The notes under the pieces: generated by a model
What the model was told of the DNA's origin: nothing
What the model saw: the letters and a program-made list of their open reading frames with translations, nothing else
Database searches by the model: none
Part shown: in pieces, positions 29,195 to 37,358 of the stretch
How positions within the stretch are numbered: position 1 is the first letter of the stretch
Layout of the letters: each line of letters starts with the position of its first letter
NCBI RefSeq assembly: GCF_036226505.1
Contig: NZ_CP108484.1
Span: forward strand, 3,782,001-3,846,000
DNA length: 64,000 nucleotides
Origin: Kitasatospora sp. NBC_01246
GTDB lineage: Bacteria > Actinomycetota > Actinomycetes > Streptomycetales > Streptomycetaceae
Direction: 5' to 3'
Translations under genes and position numbers: made by a program

Positions 29195-29620
29195 TCCGCT
29201 GCCACCTCCCCGTCTTCCGCACCCGCCACGGGGTGCCGCAGCCGATTCTCCAATGCCGCCCCGGTCAACTCCAACCTCCCCCGCCCAGAGGCCCCTCCGG
29301 CTCACCGTCCGGTCAGTGCCGCCGGAACGGCCGGATTCTGACGCCCGCTCCGCCTGCGGCTTGCACACGAGATGCCCGCAACTCTTTTTCGGGCACCTCG
29401 GATCCGGCCGCGGTCGTCACGCTCTGTCACTCGACCACCCCTCAGCGGAGGGTCCGTCACGCTGTGGGGTCATAAGCACACGGGGGGGCTTCAACAGGCG
29501 CCTCCGGAGCCCGATGAATATCCGTCCGAAGTCGTTCACGCCCCCTATAGCAACCCCCCGTGCGGAGTAATAGTCGCATCACCGAATCGCGCCAAGATCG
29601 TGCCACGGTAAGCTGACGGC
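29195..29620. other. Divergent intergenic region kinase / TetR
   Basis: 426 bp with no convincing gene and lower GC than its neighbours. It contains an imperfect hairpin (29369-29399, 10-base arms, 11-base loop rich in T) and two copies of CGTCACGCT at 29415 and 29455, exactly 40 bp apart. These are possible operator half-sites for one of the flanking genes. Confidence 0.55.
29609..29620 (+). promoter_or_regulatory. Leaderless-type -10 of the TetR gene
   Basis: TAAGCT at 29609-29614 is followed by six bases and then the ATG, with no ribosome binding site. Confidence 0.45.
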
Positions 29621-30268
29621 ATGACAGGACAAGTTCGCACCGTCGACGGTCGCGTCGCCGGGCGACGCGGACAGGAGACGCGGCAGAAGCTGCTCGACTG
29701 CCTCCGCGAGATGCTCAGCACGTCGCCCTATCGGGACGTCAAGGTCATCGACGTCGCCCGTATGGCGGGTACCTCCCCCGCGACCTTCTACCAGTACTTC
29801 CCGGATGTCGAGGGCGCAGTCCTCGAAATCGCCGAGGAAATGGCCAAGGACTCCGACACCCTCAAAGAGCTGGTGGCCGGAAAGTCCTGGGCAGGGAAGT
29901 CCGGCACGACCACTTCGGAAGAACTGGTCGACGGATTCCTCGCCTTCTGGCGCAAGAACGACGCCATTCTCCGAGTGGTCACGCTCGGTGCCGCCGAAGG
30001 GGACAAGCGGTTCTTCAAGATCCGCATGACGGTCCTCAACGCGGTCGCCAAGCCCCTCACGGAGGCCGTCAAGGAGCTCCAGACGAAGGGCCAGGCCGAC
30101 AAGTCGCTCGACCCGGCCGCCGTCGCCGGCTCGCTGGTCTCGCTGCTCGCCTCGGCGGCCGAGCACCAGAAGGCGTTCACCTCGTGGGGCGTCAAGGTCA
30201 AGGACCTGAAGCCCAACCTCGCTCCCCTGGTGTACCTGGGTGTCACCGGCAAGAAGCCGCCCAAGTAG
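29621..30268 (+). CDS. TetR family transcription regulator
   Basis: 215 aa. The N-terminal TetR helix-turn-helix (about 17-63) shows the typical order DCLREMLSTSPYRDVKVIDV, then ARMAGTSPATFYQYFPD. The C-terminal ligand domain is unassigned. Codon use is less extreme than in the neighbours (AAG/AAA lysines, some T-ending codons). The convergent gene is a stand-alone ketoacyl synthase III, so fatty-acyl signals are possible effectors. This is inference only. Confidence 0.88.
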   Translation: MTGQVRTVDGRVAGRRGQETRQKLLDCLREMLSTSPYRDVKVIDVARMAGTSPATFYQYFPDVEGAVLEIAEEMAKDSDTLKELVAGKSWAGKSGTTTSEELVDGFLAFWRKNDAILRVVTLGAAEGDKRFFKIRMTVLNAVAKPLTEAVKELQTKGQADKSLDPAAVAGSLVSLLASAAEHQKAFTSWGVKVKDLKPNLAPLVYLGVTGKKPPK

Positions 30269-30386
30269 ACCGATCCCGCCTACCCACCCATCCGCTCCGC
30301 ACGCAGCCCCGGCCTCCTGTCCGGGGAACGACGGACGGCGGCCGTGTCCTCGGGGGAGGTCCGCCGACGTGCCGCAGCGTGCCAGA

Positions 30387-30433
30387 CATGCCGGTGGGCG
30401 GGCACCCGTGCAGGGTGCCCGCCCACCGGCATG
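30387..30433. terminator. Strong bidirectional hairpin
   Basis: Perfect 21-bp inverted repeat (arms 30387-30407 and 30413-30433, five-base loop GTGCA; left arm begins CATGCCGGTGGG). It lies between the convergent TetR and fabH-like genes. No T-tract follows. Confidence 0.8.
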
Positions 30434-30540
30434 CGCGTGTGAGAGGGGGCTTCCGGGCCTCCGGGGACGCCCGGGCGCCCGAAAGGGCCGCAGCAGGCGC
30501 CCAGGGGCGCCATGGGGTGCCCTGGGGGCTCAGGGGGCCG

Positions 30541-31485
30541 CTAGGGGCAGCGGACGACCTGACCGGCGTACGCCAGGCCGCCGCCGAAGCCGAACAGCAG
30601 CACCGGGTCGCCGGGCGACAGCTCGCCGCGTTCGACCATCTTGGAGAAGGCCAGCGGAATGGACGCGGCCGAGGTGTTGCCGGAGACCACGACGTCCCGG
30701 GCGACCACCGCGTCGGGCGCGCCCAGCTTGGCGGCGATCGCGTCGATGATCCGCAGGTTCGCCTGGTGCGGCACGAAGCCCTTGAGCTCGGACGGGTCGA
30801 TGCCGGCCTTCTCGCAGGTCTTACGGGCCAGCGGGGCGATCTGGGTGGTGGCCCAGCGGAACACCGACTGGCCCTGCTGGCTGATCACCGGATCCCAGCC
30901 GGTGATCACCACGGCGTCGCTCTTCTCCGGCTCCGAGCCCCAGACCACCGGGCCGATGCCCGGCTCGGCGCCCTCCTCCTGGGCCTCCACCACCGCCGCG
31001 CCGGCACCGTCCCCGAAGATCACGCAGGTGGTCCGGTCGGTCCAGTCGAGGGTGTCCGACATCCGCTCGGCACCGATCACCAGCGCGCGGGTGGCCGCAC
31101 CGGCCCGGATCGCGTGGTCGGCCGTGGCCAGCGCGTAGGAGAAGCCCGAGCAGACCGTGTTGATGTCGTAGGCGGCGGGCGCGCGCACGCCGAGGCGGGC
31201 GGCGACGGCGGCGGCCGTGTTGGGGCTGCGCTCGACCGCGGTGCAGGTGGCGACCACGACCAGGTCGATCTCGGCGGCCGAGCGGCCGCTGTTGGCCAGC
31301 GCCTTCTGGGCCGCCTCGGTGGCCAGGTCGACCAGGGTCTCACCCTCGGCGATGTGGCGGGTCCGGATCCCCACCCGGCTGCGGATCCACTCGTCGTCGG
31401 TGTCGACCAGCACCGCCAGGTCGTCGTTGGTGAGGACCTTGGGGGGCTGGTAGTGGCCGAGTGCCACAATGCGCGAACCGCTCAT
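30541..31485 (-). CDS. Beta-ketoacyl-ACP synthase III (FabH family), stand-alone
   Basis: Condensing enzyme that starts fatty acid chains from acyl-CoA and malonyl-ACP, 314 aa. The catalytic triad is complete: Cys112 in NTVCSGFS, His240 in FVPHQANLRI and Asn270 in VSGNTSAAS. The GFGGGLAYAG C-terminal loop is present. The usual fabD-fabH-acpP-fabF cluster is not around it, so it is a paralogue, perhaps for a special starter unit. ATG 31485 (MSGSRIVALG) was preferred to one four codons upstream. Confidence 0.9.
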   Translation of the reverse strand: MSGSRIVALGHYQPPKVLTNDDLAVLVDTDDEWIRSRVGIRTRHIAEGETLVDLATEAAQKALANSGRSAAEIDLVVVATCTAVERSPNTAAAVAARLGVRAPAAYDINTVCSGFSYALATADHAIRAGAATRALVIGAERMSDTLDWTDRTTCVIFGDGAGAAVVEAQEEGAEPGIGPVVWGSEPEKSDAVVITGWDPVISQQGQSVFRWATTQIAPLARKTCEKAGIDPSELKGFVPHQANLRIIDAIAAKLGAPDAVVARDVVVSGNTSAASIPLAFSKMVERGELSPGDPVLLFGFGGGLAYAGQVVRCP

Positions 31486-31616
31486 ACAGCCACTCAACCG
31501 GGTTACCCGCTGGTCAGCGGGGCGCGACCGGCTACAGGATCCGCCCCCGGAAGCTGTAGGAGGCCGACAAGGGCCGTTGCGGCGCCTGGGGAGTGGCGGC
31601 GGTCCGGACGGCCGGT

Positions 31617-32915
31617 TCAGGCGGCCAGTGAGGCCGAGTCACCCATCACGATCACCGGATGGGCCGCCGGATCGAGGGTGCGGATCAGCTGGGCCATCTT
31701 GTCCTCGGGCACCGAGACGCAGCCGTGCGTCGGGCCGCCGTGGTCGACGTGGATCCAGATGCCGCCGCCCTTGGAGGAGCCGCTGGGTCGTCGCGGGTCG
31801 AGCGGCGAGTTGCCGGGCACCCTGTTGTAGTTGATCGCGATCACGTAGTCGAAGGAGCCGGCCAGCGACTCGCCCGCGAAGCCCTTCCCGGAGACCACGA
31901 AGTTGGCGTCCTTGTCGTACGGGAGGCGGCTGCCGGGGTCGGCGTTGCGGCCGCCCGCGTCGGTGAGCGAGAAGACCCCGATCGGGCTGCGCAGGTCGCC
32001 CTCGTTGTGGTCGGTGGTCCAGCCCTTGTTGGCGTTGTGCCCCTGCCAGGTCTCGCCGGCCAGCCAGCGGCCCTCGGCGGTGCGGGTCCAGAGCGTGACG
32101 GCGGTCCGGTTGGCGTCCTTGTCCTGACCGGAGGCGAGCACGACCTGGGTGGTCTCGGCGGGTATCCGCGCGGTGAAGGCGGCCCCCAGACCGGGTATCG
32201 CGGCCACCGAGCCGTCCGGGCGGGACTCGCTGCGGTCGGCGGCGGGGGCTCCGGTGTGCCGGTCGCTCGCGGCCTGGGCGGCCGGCGCGGCGGCGGCCGG
32301 GGAAGGCTGGTCCGGGGCGGAGACGCCCTCCGGACCGGGGCCGTCGGCGGCGGTCACGCCCGGGTGGCCGGAGTCCTGGCCGACGGTGTACCAGCCCGCG
32401 GCGGCCGCGAGCAGCAGCGCGGTGCCGGCGGTCACGGCCTTGCCCCCGCGCTTCTTCTTGGGCTTGCGGCGGTGGCCGCGGGCGGCCGCCCGGGGACCGG
32501 CCGCGGCGGCGGCCGGGTCGGCCGCGGGCGCCTGGCCCCGGGGCCGGACCGGTGCGGCGGCGAGCGGCGCCACCGGCTCGACGGGCTGGGGCTGGAACGG
32601 CCGGTCGTAGGCGTCGTAGCCCTCGGCGGCGGTGGCCTGCGGGACGTAGACCGCCTGGTGGTCCGGGTGGTTCTGGTGGGCCTGGTGGGCCTGGTGGGCC
32701 TGGTGGGCCTGGTGGTTCCAGTGGTCCTGCTGCGGGTAGCCGTTCCAGCCGTCGTGGAACGGCTGGTTCGGGTCGGCCACGGCCTGCGCGGGAGCGTCCC
32801 AGCCCTGGTGGGACTGCTGCTCGTAGACCCCGTAGGACTGCTGCGGCACCTCGTACACCGGCTCGTGCATCGGCTCGTACGACGGGTACGCGGTGGCGCG
32901 ATGGGAACCGGACAT
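31617..32915 (-). CDS. YkuD-type L,D-transpeptidase-like protein with Gln/His-rich N-terminal region
   Basis: 432 aa. The N-terminal 130 residues are rich in Gln, His, Tyr and Pro and include four HQA repeats in a row (about 68-80). A basic stretch RRKPKKKRGGK leads into one membrane helix (about 160-178). The outside part has a Ser/Ala linker and a C-terminal YkuD-like domain with the active-site motif GGPTHGCVSV (His397, Cys399). The usual SHGCxR motif has Val-Ser where Arg is common. Likely a single-pass enzyme acting on peptidoglycan, or a relative that lost that activity. Confidence 0.8.
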   Translation of the reverse strand: MSGSHRATAYPSYEPMHEPVYEVPQQSYGVYEQQSHQGWDAPAQAVADPNQPFHDGWNGYPQQDHWNHQAHQAHQAHQAHQNHPDHQAVYVPQATAAEGYDAYDRPFQPQPVEPVAPLAAAPVRPRGQAPAADPAAAAAGPRAAARGHRRKPKKKRGGKAVTAGTALLLAAAAGWYTVGQDSGHPGVTAADGPGPEGVSAPDQPSPAAAAPAAQAASDRHTGAPAADRSESRPDGSVAAIPGLGAAFTARIPAETTQVVLASGQDKDANRTAVTLWTRTAEGRWLAGETWQGHNANKGWTTDHNEGDLRSPIGVFSLTDAGGRNADPGSRLPYDKDANFVVSGKGFAGESLAGSFDYVIAINYNRVPGNSPLDPRRPSGSSKGGGIWIHVDHGGPTHGCVSVPEDKMAQLIRTLDPAAHPVIVMGDSASLAA

Positions 32916-32982
32916 GGCGCTGATCCTGCCAAACCCGGACCCGGTTGGGAAACCCGGGGGCCTGTGCGGACCCGGTGAAGAA

Positions 32983-33021
32983 CACCGCCTCCCGGGCCGA
33001 CGGGCGGCCCGGGAGGCGGTG
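32983..33021. terminator. Hairpin terminator downstream of mqnE
   Basis: Perfect 17-bp stem (arms 32983-32999 and 33005-33021) with the five-base loop ACGGG. It stops leftward transcription after mqnE before the L,D-transpeptidase gene. Confidence 0.75.
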
Positions 33022-33040
33022 GAAGCCGGTCGGGGACCGG

Positions 33041-34204
33041 TCAGAGGCGCATCGCCTGCGGGGTCTCCCGGCGCGTCAGGTCCGGGCCGTCGTACTCCCG
33101 GATGACCTCGTAGCGGGTGTTGCGCTCCACCGGGCGGAACCCGGCGTCCCGGATCAGCCCGAGCAGGTCGTCGCGGCCGAGCTTGTTCGGCGTGCCGAAG
33201 TTGTCCGCGTCGTGGGTGATCTTGTACTCGACGACCGAGCCGTCCATGTCGTCCGCGCCGTGGCTGAGCGCCAGCTGCGCGGTGGTGACGCCGTGCATCA
33301 CCCAGAAGACCTTGACGTGCGGCACGTTGTCGAACAGCAGCCGGGAGACGGCGAAGGTCTTCAGCGCCTCGGCACCGGTGGCCATCTCGGTGCGCGCCAT
33401 CAGCTTGTTGCGCACGACGCCGTCCTTGGAGTCGTGGAAGTCGTGCTGGTAGCGCAGCGGGATGAAGACCTGGAAACCGCCGGTCTCGTCCTGCAGCTCA
33501 CGCAGCCGCAGCACGTGGTCGACCCGGTGGCGGGGCTCCTCGATGTGGCCGTACAGCATGGTGGAGGGCGTCTTGAGGCCCTTGCTGTGCGCGAGGCGGT
33601 GGATCCGCGACCAGTCCTCCCAGTGGGTGTCGTGGTCGACGATGTGCTGGCGGACCTCCCAGTCGAAGATCTCCGCGCCGCCGCCGGTCAGCGACTCAAG
33701 GCCGGCGTCGATCAGCTCGTCCAGGATCTCGTCGGCCGGCAGGCCGCTGATCTTCTCGAACCAGTGGATCTCGGTGGCGGTGAAGGCCTTCAGCGAGACG
33801 TTCGGCAGGGCCGCCTTCAGCTCCCGCAGCGAGCGCGGGTAGTAGCGCCACGGCAGGGTCGGGTGCAGCCCGTTGACGATGTGCAGCTCGGTGAGGGAGT
33901 CGACCTCCATCGCCTTGGCGAGGCGGACGGCCTCCTCGATGCGCATCGTGTACGCGTCCTTCTCGCCCGGCTTGCGCTGGAACGAGCAGTACGCGCAGGA
34001 CGCGTTGCACACATTGGTCATGTTGAGGTGGCGGTTGACGTTGAAGTGGACGACGTCGCCGTTCTTCCGCGTCCGCACGTGGTGGGCCAGACCACCCAGC
34101 CAGGCCAGGTCGTCGCTCTCGTAGAGCGCGATCCCGTCCTCGCGGGTCAGCCGCTCACCCGCGTAGACCTTCGCCTCCAGCTCGCGCTTGAGCCCTGCGT
34201 CCAT
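33041..34204 (-). CDS. mqnE: Aminofutalosine synthase (radical SAM)
   Basis: Radical SAM enzyme of the futalosine route to menaquinone, 387 aa, joining SAM-derived adenosine to the chorismate-derived enol ether made by MqnA. The cluster motif CNASCAYC is at Cys66, Cys70 and Cys73, followed by SFQRKPGEKDAYTM. The barrel continues with HIVNGLHPTLPW and GGGAEIF. The total length and ending match MqnE rather than the related MqnC. The UbiX-, MqnP- and UbiD-type genes of the same route lie at 35.8, 41.8 and 42.7 kb. Confidence 0.93.
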   Translation of the reverse strand: MDAGLKRELEAKVYAGERLTREDGIALYESDDLAWLGGLAHHVRTRKNGDVVHFNVNRHLNMTNVCNASCAYCSFQRKPGEKDAYTMRIEEAVRLAKAMEVDSLTELHIVNGLHPTLPWRYYPRSLRELKAALPNVSLKAFTATEIHWFEKISGLPADEILDELIDAGLESLTGGGAEIFDWEVRQHIVDHDTHWEDWSRIHRLAHSKGLKTPSTMLYGHIEEPRHRVDHVLRLRELQDETGGFQVFIPLRYQHDFHDSKDGVVRNKLMARTEMATGAEALKTFAVSRLLFDNVPHVKVFWVMHGVTTAQLALSHGADDMDGSVVEYKITHDADNFGTPNKLGRDDLLGLIRDAGFRPVERNTRYEVIREYDGPDLTRRETPQAMRL

Positions 34205-34266
34205 GCGGTGCCCCGCCTCCTCCGACTTCGAATCGTTGCCGGACCGAGCGTACGCCTATGCCGGCG

Positions 34267-35229
34267 TCACGCCGCGAGCAGCTCCGCGAGCAGCGCCGGA
34301 TCGATGTTCCCACCGCTGACCACGGCGGCCACCGCGCGGCCACCGATCTCGCCCGCGCGGTGGAAGTACGCCGCCGGGGCGACCGCGCCGGAGGGCTCCG
34401 CGACCAACCGGCCGCGCCGGGCCAGCACGGCCACCGTGGCGCGGATCTCGTCCTCGGTGACGGTGACGATGTCGTCCACGTACGCGGTGAGGTGCTGGAA
34501 CGGCAGCTCGCCGACGGAGGGGGTGCGCAGCCCGTCCGCGATGGTCCGGTAGGTGTCGGCGACCGGCCAGGCCAGCCGCTCGCCGGCCCGCAGGCTGGCC
34601 TGGGCGTCGGCGGCCAGCTCGGGCTCGACGCCGACCACCCGGATGCCCGGGCGGGTGAGCTTGAGGGCGGCCGCGACGCCGGAGATCAGGCCGCCGCCGC
34701 TGACCGGCACCAGCACGGTGTCCAGCTCGGCCGGGGCGTCCTCGGCGATCTCCAGGCCGACCGTGCCCTGGCCCGCGATGATGTACGGGTCGTCGTAGGG
34801 CGGCACCCAGACGTAGCCGTGCCGCTCGGCCAGCTCGCCGGGCACGGTGTCCCGCTCCTCCGGCGAGACCAGCAGCACCTCGGCGCCGAACGAGCGGGTG
34901 CCCTCGACCTTGACCGCCGGCGAGGTGTCCGGCATCACGATCACGGCCTTGATGCCGAGCAGCCCGGCCGCGTACGCCACCGCCTGGGCGTGGTTGCCGC
35001 TGGACTGGGCGACCACACCGCGGGCCCGCTCCTCGTCGTCGAGCGCGGCGAGGCGGTTGTAGGCACCGCGGGTCTTGAAGGCGCCGGTCGGCTGGAGGTT
35101 CTCCGGCTTGAGCCAGAGCCGGCGCTCGCCGTCGCCCGCCCAGGGGGCGGGGACCAGCGGGGTGCGGACCGCCACCCCGGCGATCCGCTGCCGAGCCGCG
35201 CGCAGCTCCTCCAGACCGACCAGTGCCAT
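34267..35229 (-). CDS. Threonine ammonia-lyase / serine-threonine dehydratase
   Basis: Fold-type II PLP enzyme, 320 aa, converting threonine to 2-oxobutanoate (or acting on serine). PLP lysine is Lys52 in PTGAFKTRGA, the glycine loop is SGGGLISG near residue 172, and SSGNHAQAVAYAA lies near residue 85. No C-terminal ACT domain is present, so it is the short catabolic type without isoleucine feedback. It starts four bases after the stop of an Lrp-type regulator on the same strand, which probably controls it. Confidence 0.9.
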   Translation of the reverse strand: MALVGLEELRAARQRIAGVAVRTPLVPAPWAGDGERRLWLKPENLQPTGAFKTRGAYNRLAALDDEERARGVVAQSSGNHAQAVAYAAGLLGIKAVIVMPDTSPAVKVEGTRSFGAEVLLVSPEERDTVPGELAERHGYVWVPPYDDPYIIAGQGTVGLEIAEDAPAELDTVLVPVSGGGLISGVAAALKLTRPGIRVVGVEPELAADAQASLRAGERLAWPVADTYRTIADGLRTPSVGELPFQHLTAYVDDIVTVTEDEIRATVAVLARRGRLVAEPSGAVAPAAYFHRAGEIGGRAVAAVVSGGNIDPALLAELLAA

Positions 35230-35233
35230 CGTG

Positions 35234-35695
35234 TTACTCGCCTTCGACCATCGGGAGTTCGCTCACCCGGTTCTCCCACTTCGTGGAGAGTACGACGGTC
35301 GTACGGGTCCGGGCCACGCCTTTCGTGCCGGAGATCCGCTTGACCACCGATTCCAGGCCCTCCACGTCGGAGACCCGGACCTTGAGCATGTACGAGTCGT
35401 CACCGGCGATGAACCAGCAGTCCTCGACCTCGCCGAGGTCCTTCAGCCGGAACGCGACGTCCTCGTGGTCGGCCGCGTCGGTGAGCTGAAGGCCGATCAG
35501 GGCCGTGACGCCGAAGCCGAGCGACGCCGGATTGACCGTCGCGCGGTAGCCGGTGATGACCCCGGCCTGCTCCAGACGGTTGATCCGGTCCGTGACGCTC
35601 GGGCCGGAGAGGCCCACCAGTCGGCCCAGCTCGGCGTAGGACGCGCGGCCGTTCTCCCGGAGCGCCTGGATGAGCTGTCTGTCCACCGTGTCCAT
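35234..35695 (-). CDS. Lrp/AsnC family transcription regulator
   Basis: 153 aa. The N-terminal helix-turn-helix (about 5-60) has DRQLIQALRENGRASYAELG and GLSGPSVTDRINRLE. The C-terminal RAM ligand domain has DDSYMLKVRVSDVEGLE. Lrp-type proteins sense amino acids. The threonine dehydratase gene follows in the same operon (4-bp gap), so threonine or a branched-chain amino acid is the likely signal. Confidence 0.92.
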   Translation of the reverse strand: MDTVDRQLIQALRENGRASYAELGRLVGLSGPSVTDRINRLEQAGVITGYRATVNPASLGFGVTALIGLQLTDAADHEDVAFRLKDLGEVEDCWFIAGDDSYMLKVRVSDVEGLESVVKRISGTKGVARTRTTVVLSTKWENRVSELPMVEGE

Positions 35696-35836
35696 ATACC
35701 GTCCGCGTCCTTCCGAACCTCACCAGACCCACAGATCATTATCCGGATTCAAAGGCGCCGTGCGCGGAACAACCCGGATATCGCAGAGAACATACTCTCC
35801 TGCCCCGGGGCCGCCCACTCCCCCCGGGACCGGCCT

Positions 35837-36490
35837 TCACCCGCCCTGGCCTGCCGGGCGGGCGGCCGCGCCCAACTCGCCCTCCCAGCGCCGGTACAGC
35901 GTGTGCGGGACGCCGACGGCGTCCAGGACCCGGCCGGCCACGAAATCGACCAGTTCGCGGACGGTGGAGCCGCCGGCGTAGAAACCGGGCGAGGCGGGGA
36001 GCACGACGGCGCCCTGCGCGTCCAGCTCGACCAGGTGCTTCAGGGCCACCCCGTTGAGCGGCGCCTCCCGGACGCAGACCACCAGCGGCCGGCGCTCCTT
36101 GAGGGTGACGCTGGCGGCCCGCTGGAGCAGGTCCTTGCTCAGGCCGAGCGCGATCCCGGCCACCGCGCCGGTGGTCGCGGGGACGACCAGCATGCCCTTG
36201 GCCGGGTAGGAGCCGCTGGACGGCCCGGCCGCGAAGTCCCCGGACGACCAGTACCGGACGTCGTCGAGGCCCTCGTCGCCGCCCAGCCAGGCCGCGAGGT
36301 CGGCGCGCCAGTGCGCGTCCCGGAAGGAGATGCCGGTCTCGTCCAGGATGGTCAGCCGGGCGGCCCGGCTGACCACGAGGTCCACCGGCTCCCCGGCGGC
36401 GAGCAGCGCCCGGATCACCGAGGCGGCGTACGGCGTACCGGAGGCGCCCGAGACCCCGACCACCCATGGCTGACGCGTTTCTGTTCCCAT
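35837..36490 (-). CDS. UbiX family flavin prenyltransferase (probable menaquinone role)
   Basis: 217 aa. It makes prenylated FMN, the cofactor of UbiD-type decarboxylases. Family motifs: VVGVSGASGTPYAASV at the N-terminus, VPATTGAVAGIALGLSKDLLQRAA in the middle, and VVCVREAPLNGVALKHL. The partner UbiD-type gene is at 42.7 kb. In the futalosine pathway this partner is often called MqnM. It has GAAAGGGG before the ATG and is divergent from the cyclase gene. Confidence 0.9.
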   Translation of the reverse strand: MGTETRQPWVVGVSGASGTPYAASVIRALLAAGEPVDLVVSRAARLTILDETGISFRDAHWRADLAAWLGGDEGLDDVRYWSSGDFAAGPSSGSYPAKGMLVVPATTGAVAGIALGLSKDLLQRAASVTLKERRPLVVCVREAPLNGVALKHLVELDAQGAVVLPASPGFYAGGSTVRELVDFVAGRVLDAVGVPHTLYRRWEGELGAAARPAGQGG

Positions 36491-36544
36491 GGCCCCTTTC
36501 TATACGGCGGCCCCCGGGGCGGGCCCATCCGCGTTCACCCCTGC

Positions 36545-36557
36545 GAGGATGGGCGCC
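36545..36557 (+). promoter_or_regulatory. Leaderless-type -10 of the cyclase gene
   Basis: GAGGAT at 36545-36550 ends seven bases before ATG 36558; no ribosome binding site precedes the ATG. Confidence 0.35.
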
Positions 36558-37301
36558 ATGGCAGCGACCCTCGTCGACCTCACCCATCAGGTGACCACCG
36601 CGATGCCGGTCTACCCCGGCGATCCGGCCGTCGTCCTGACGCCCGTGCTCACCACCGCCACCGCCGGGGTGAACGTGCTGGCCGTGCACCTCGGCTCGCA
36701 GTCCGGCACCCATGTGGACGCGCCGTACCACGTGGACGTCACCTGGCCCACCCTGGACGGACTCCCGCTGGAGCGCTTCACCGGGCCGGCCGTCGTCGCC
36801 GACCTGCGGGGGCTGGAGCCGCGGGCCGAGGTGACGCCGGAGCAGCTCACCCCGGCGCTGGAGCGGGCGGGCGAGGGCACCGTGCTGCTGCTGGCCACCG
36901 GCTGGGCCCGGCACTGGGGCACCGACGTCTACCTGGCCCATCCCAGCCTGAGCGCGGCGGCGGCCGAGGCGATCGTCGCCGCCGGGGTGCGGACGGTGGG
37001 GGTGGACGCGCTCAGCGTCGACCCCACCCCCGACCCGGGCCCGGGCGACCCGGCGGTCGCCGCGCTGCTGGCCGACCTGACCGACGAGCACGACCAACCC
37101 GCCGCCCCGGAGCCCACGCTGGCCGCGCACCGGGTGCTGCTCGGGGCCTCCGGCGGGGGCGTGATCGCCGAGAACCTGACCGATCTGCGGGCGCTGCTGG
37201 ACGCCCAGCAGGCCGGCCGGCCGGTGGAGGTGTCGCTGTTCCCGCTGCGTCTGGTGGCCGCCGACGGCGCGCCCGTCCGGGCGGTGGCGCGACTGGGCTG
37301 A
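36558..37301 (+). CDS. Cyclase family protein (kynurenine formamidase-like)
   Basis: Metal-dependent hydrolase of the cyclase/KynB family, 247 aa. The family signature SQSGTHVDAPYH (residues 49-60) carries the metal-binding His and Asp. DLTHQVTTAMPVYPGDP at the start and the late GVDALSVDP segment also fit. Members hydrolyse N-formylkynurenine, isatin or similar amides. No other tryptophan-catabolism genes are near, so the substrate is open. The start is set at ATG 36558 where family similarity begins. Confidence 0.85.
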   Translation: MAATLVDLTHQVTTAMPVYPGDPAVVLTPVLTTATAGVNVLAVHLGSQSGTHVDAPYHVDVTWPTLDGLPLERFTGPAVVADLRGLEPRAEVTPEQLTPALERAGEGTVLLLATGWARHWGTDVYLAHPSLSAAAAEAIVAAGVRTVGVDALSVDPTPDPGPGDPAVAALLADLTDEHDQPAAPEPTLAAHRVLLGASGGGVIAENLTDLRALLDAQQAGRPVEVSLFPLRLVAADGAPVRAVARLG

Positions 37302-37315
37302 CGCTCGTCGGCACT

Positions 37316-37327
37316 TGGTCTAGACCA
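37316..37327. promoter_or_regulatory. dre-like operator core (DasR/GntR-HutC type)
   Basis: TGGTCTAGACCA is a perfect 12-bp palindrome identical to the core of the dre element recognised by DasR, the GlcNAc-responsive regulator of Streptomyces. It lies 32 bp before the MOSC gene start and about 18 bp before its -10-like TACGCT, so a bound regulator would block that promoter. The outer positions of the 16-bp dre are only partly matched. Confidence 0.65.
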
Positions 37328-37344
37328 TCCCCGGCGGGCGCCGC

Positions 37345-37358
37345 TACGCTTGCGCGCC
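37345..37358 (+). promoter_or_regulatory. Leaderless-type -10 of the MOSC gene
   Basis: TACGCT at 37345-37350 is followed by eight bases and ATG 37359. The right half of the dre-like palindrome lies in the -35 position (TAGACC at 37321-37326, 18-base spacer). Confidence 0.45.
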
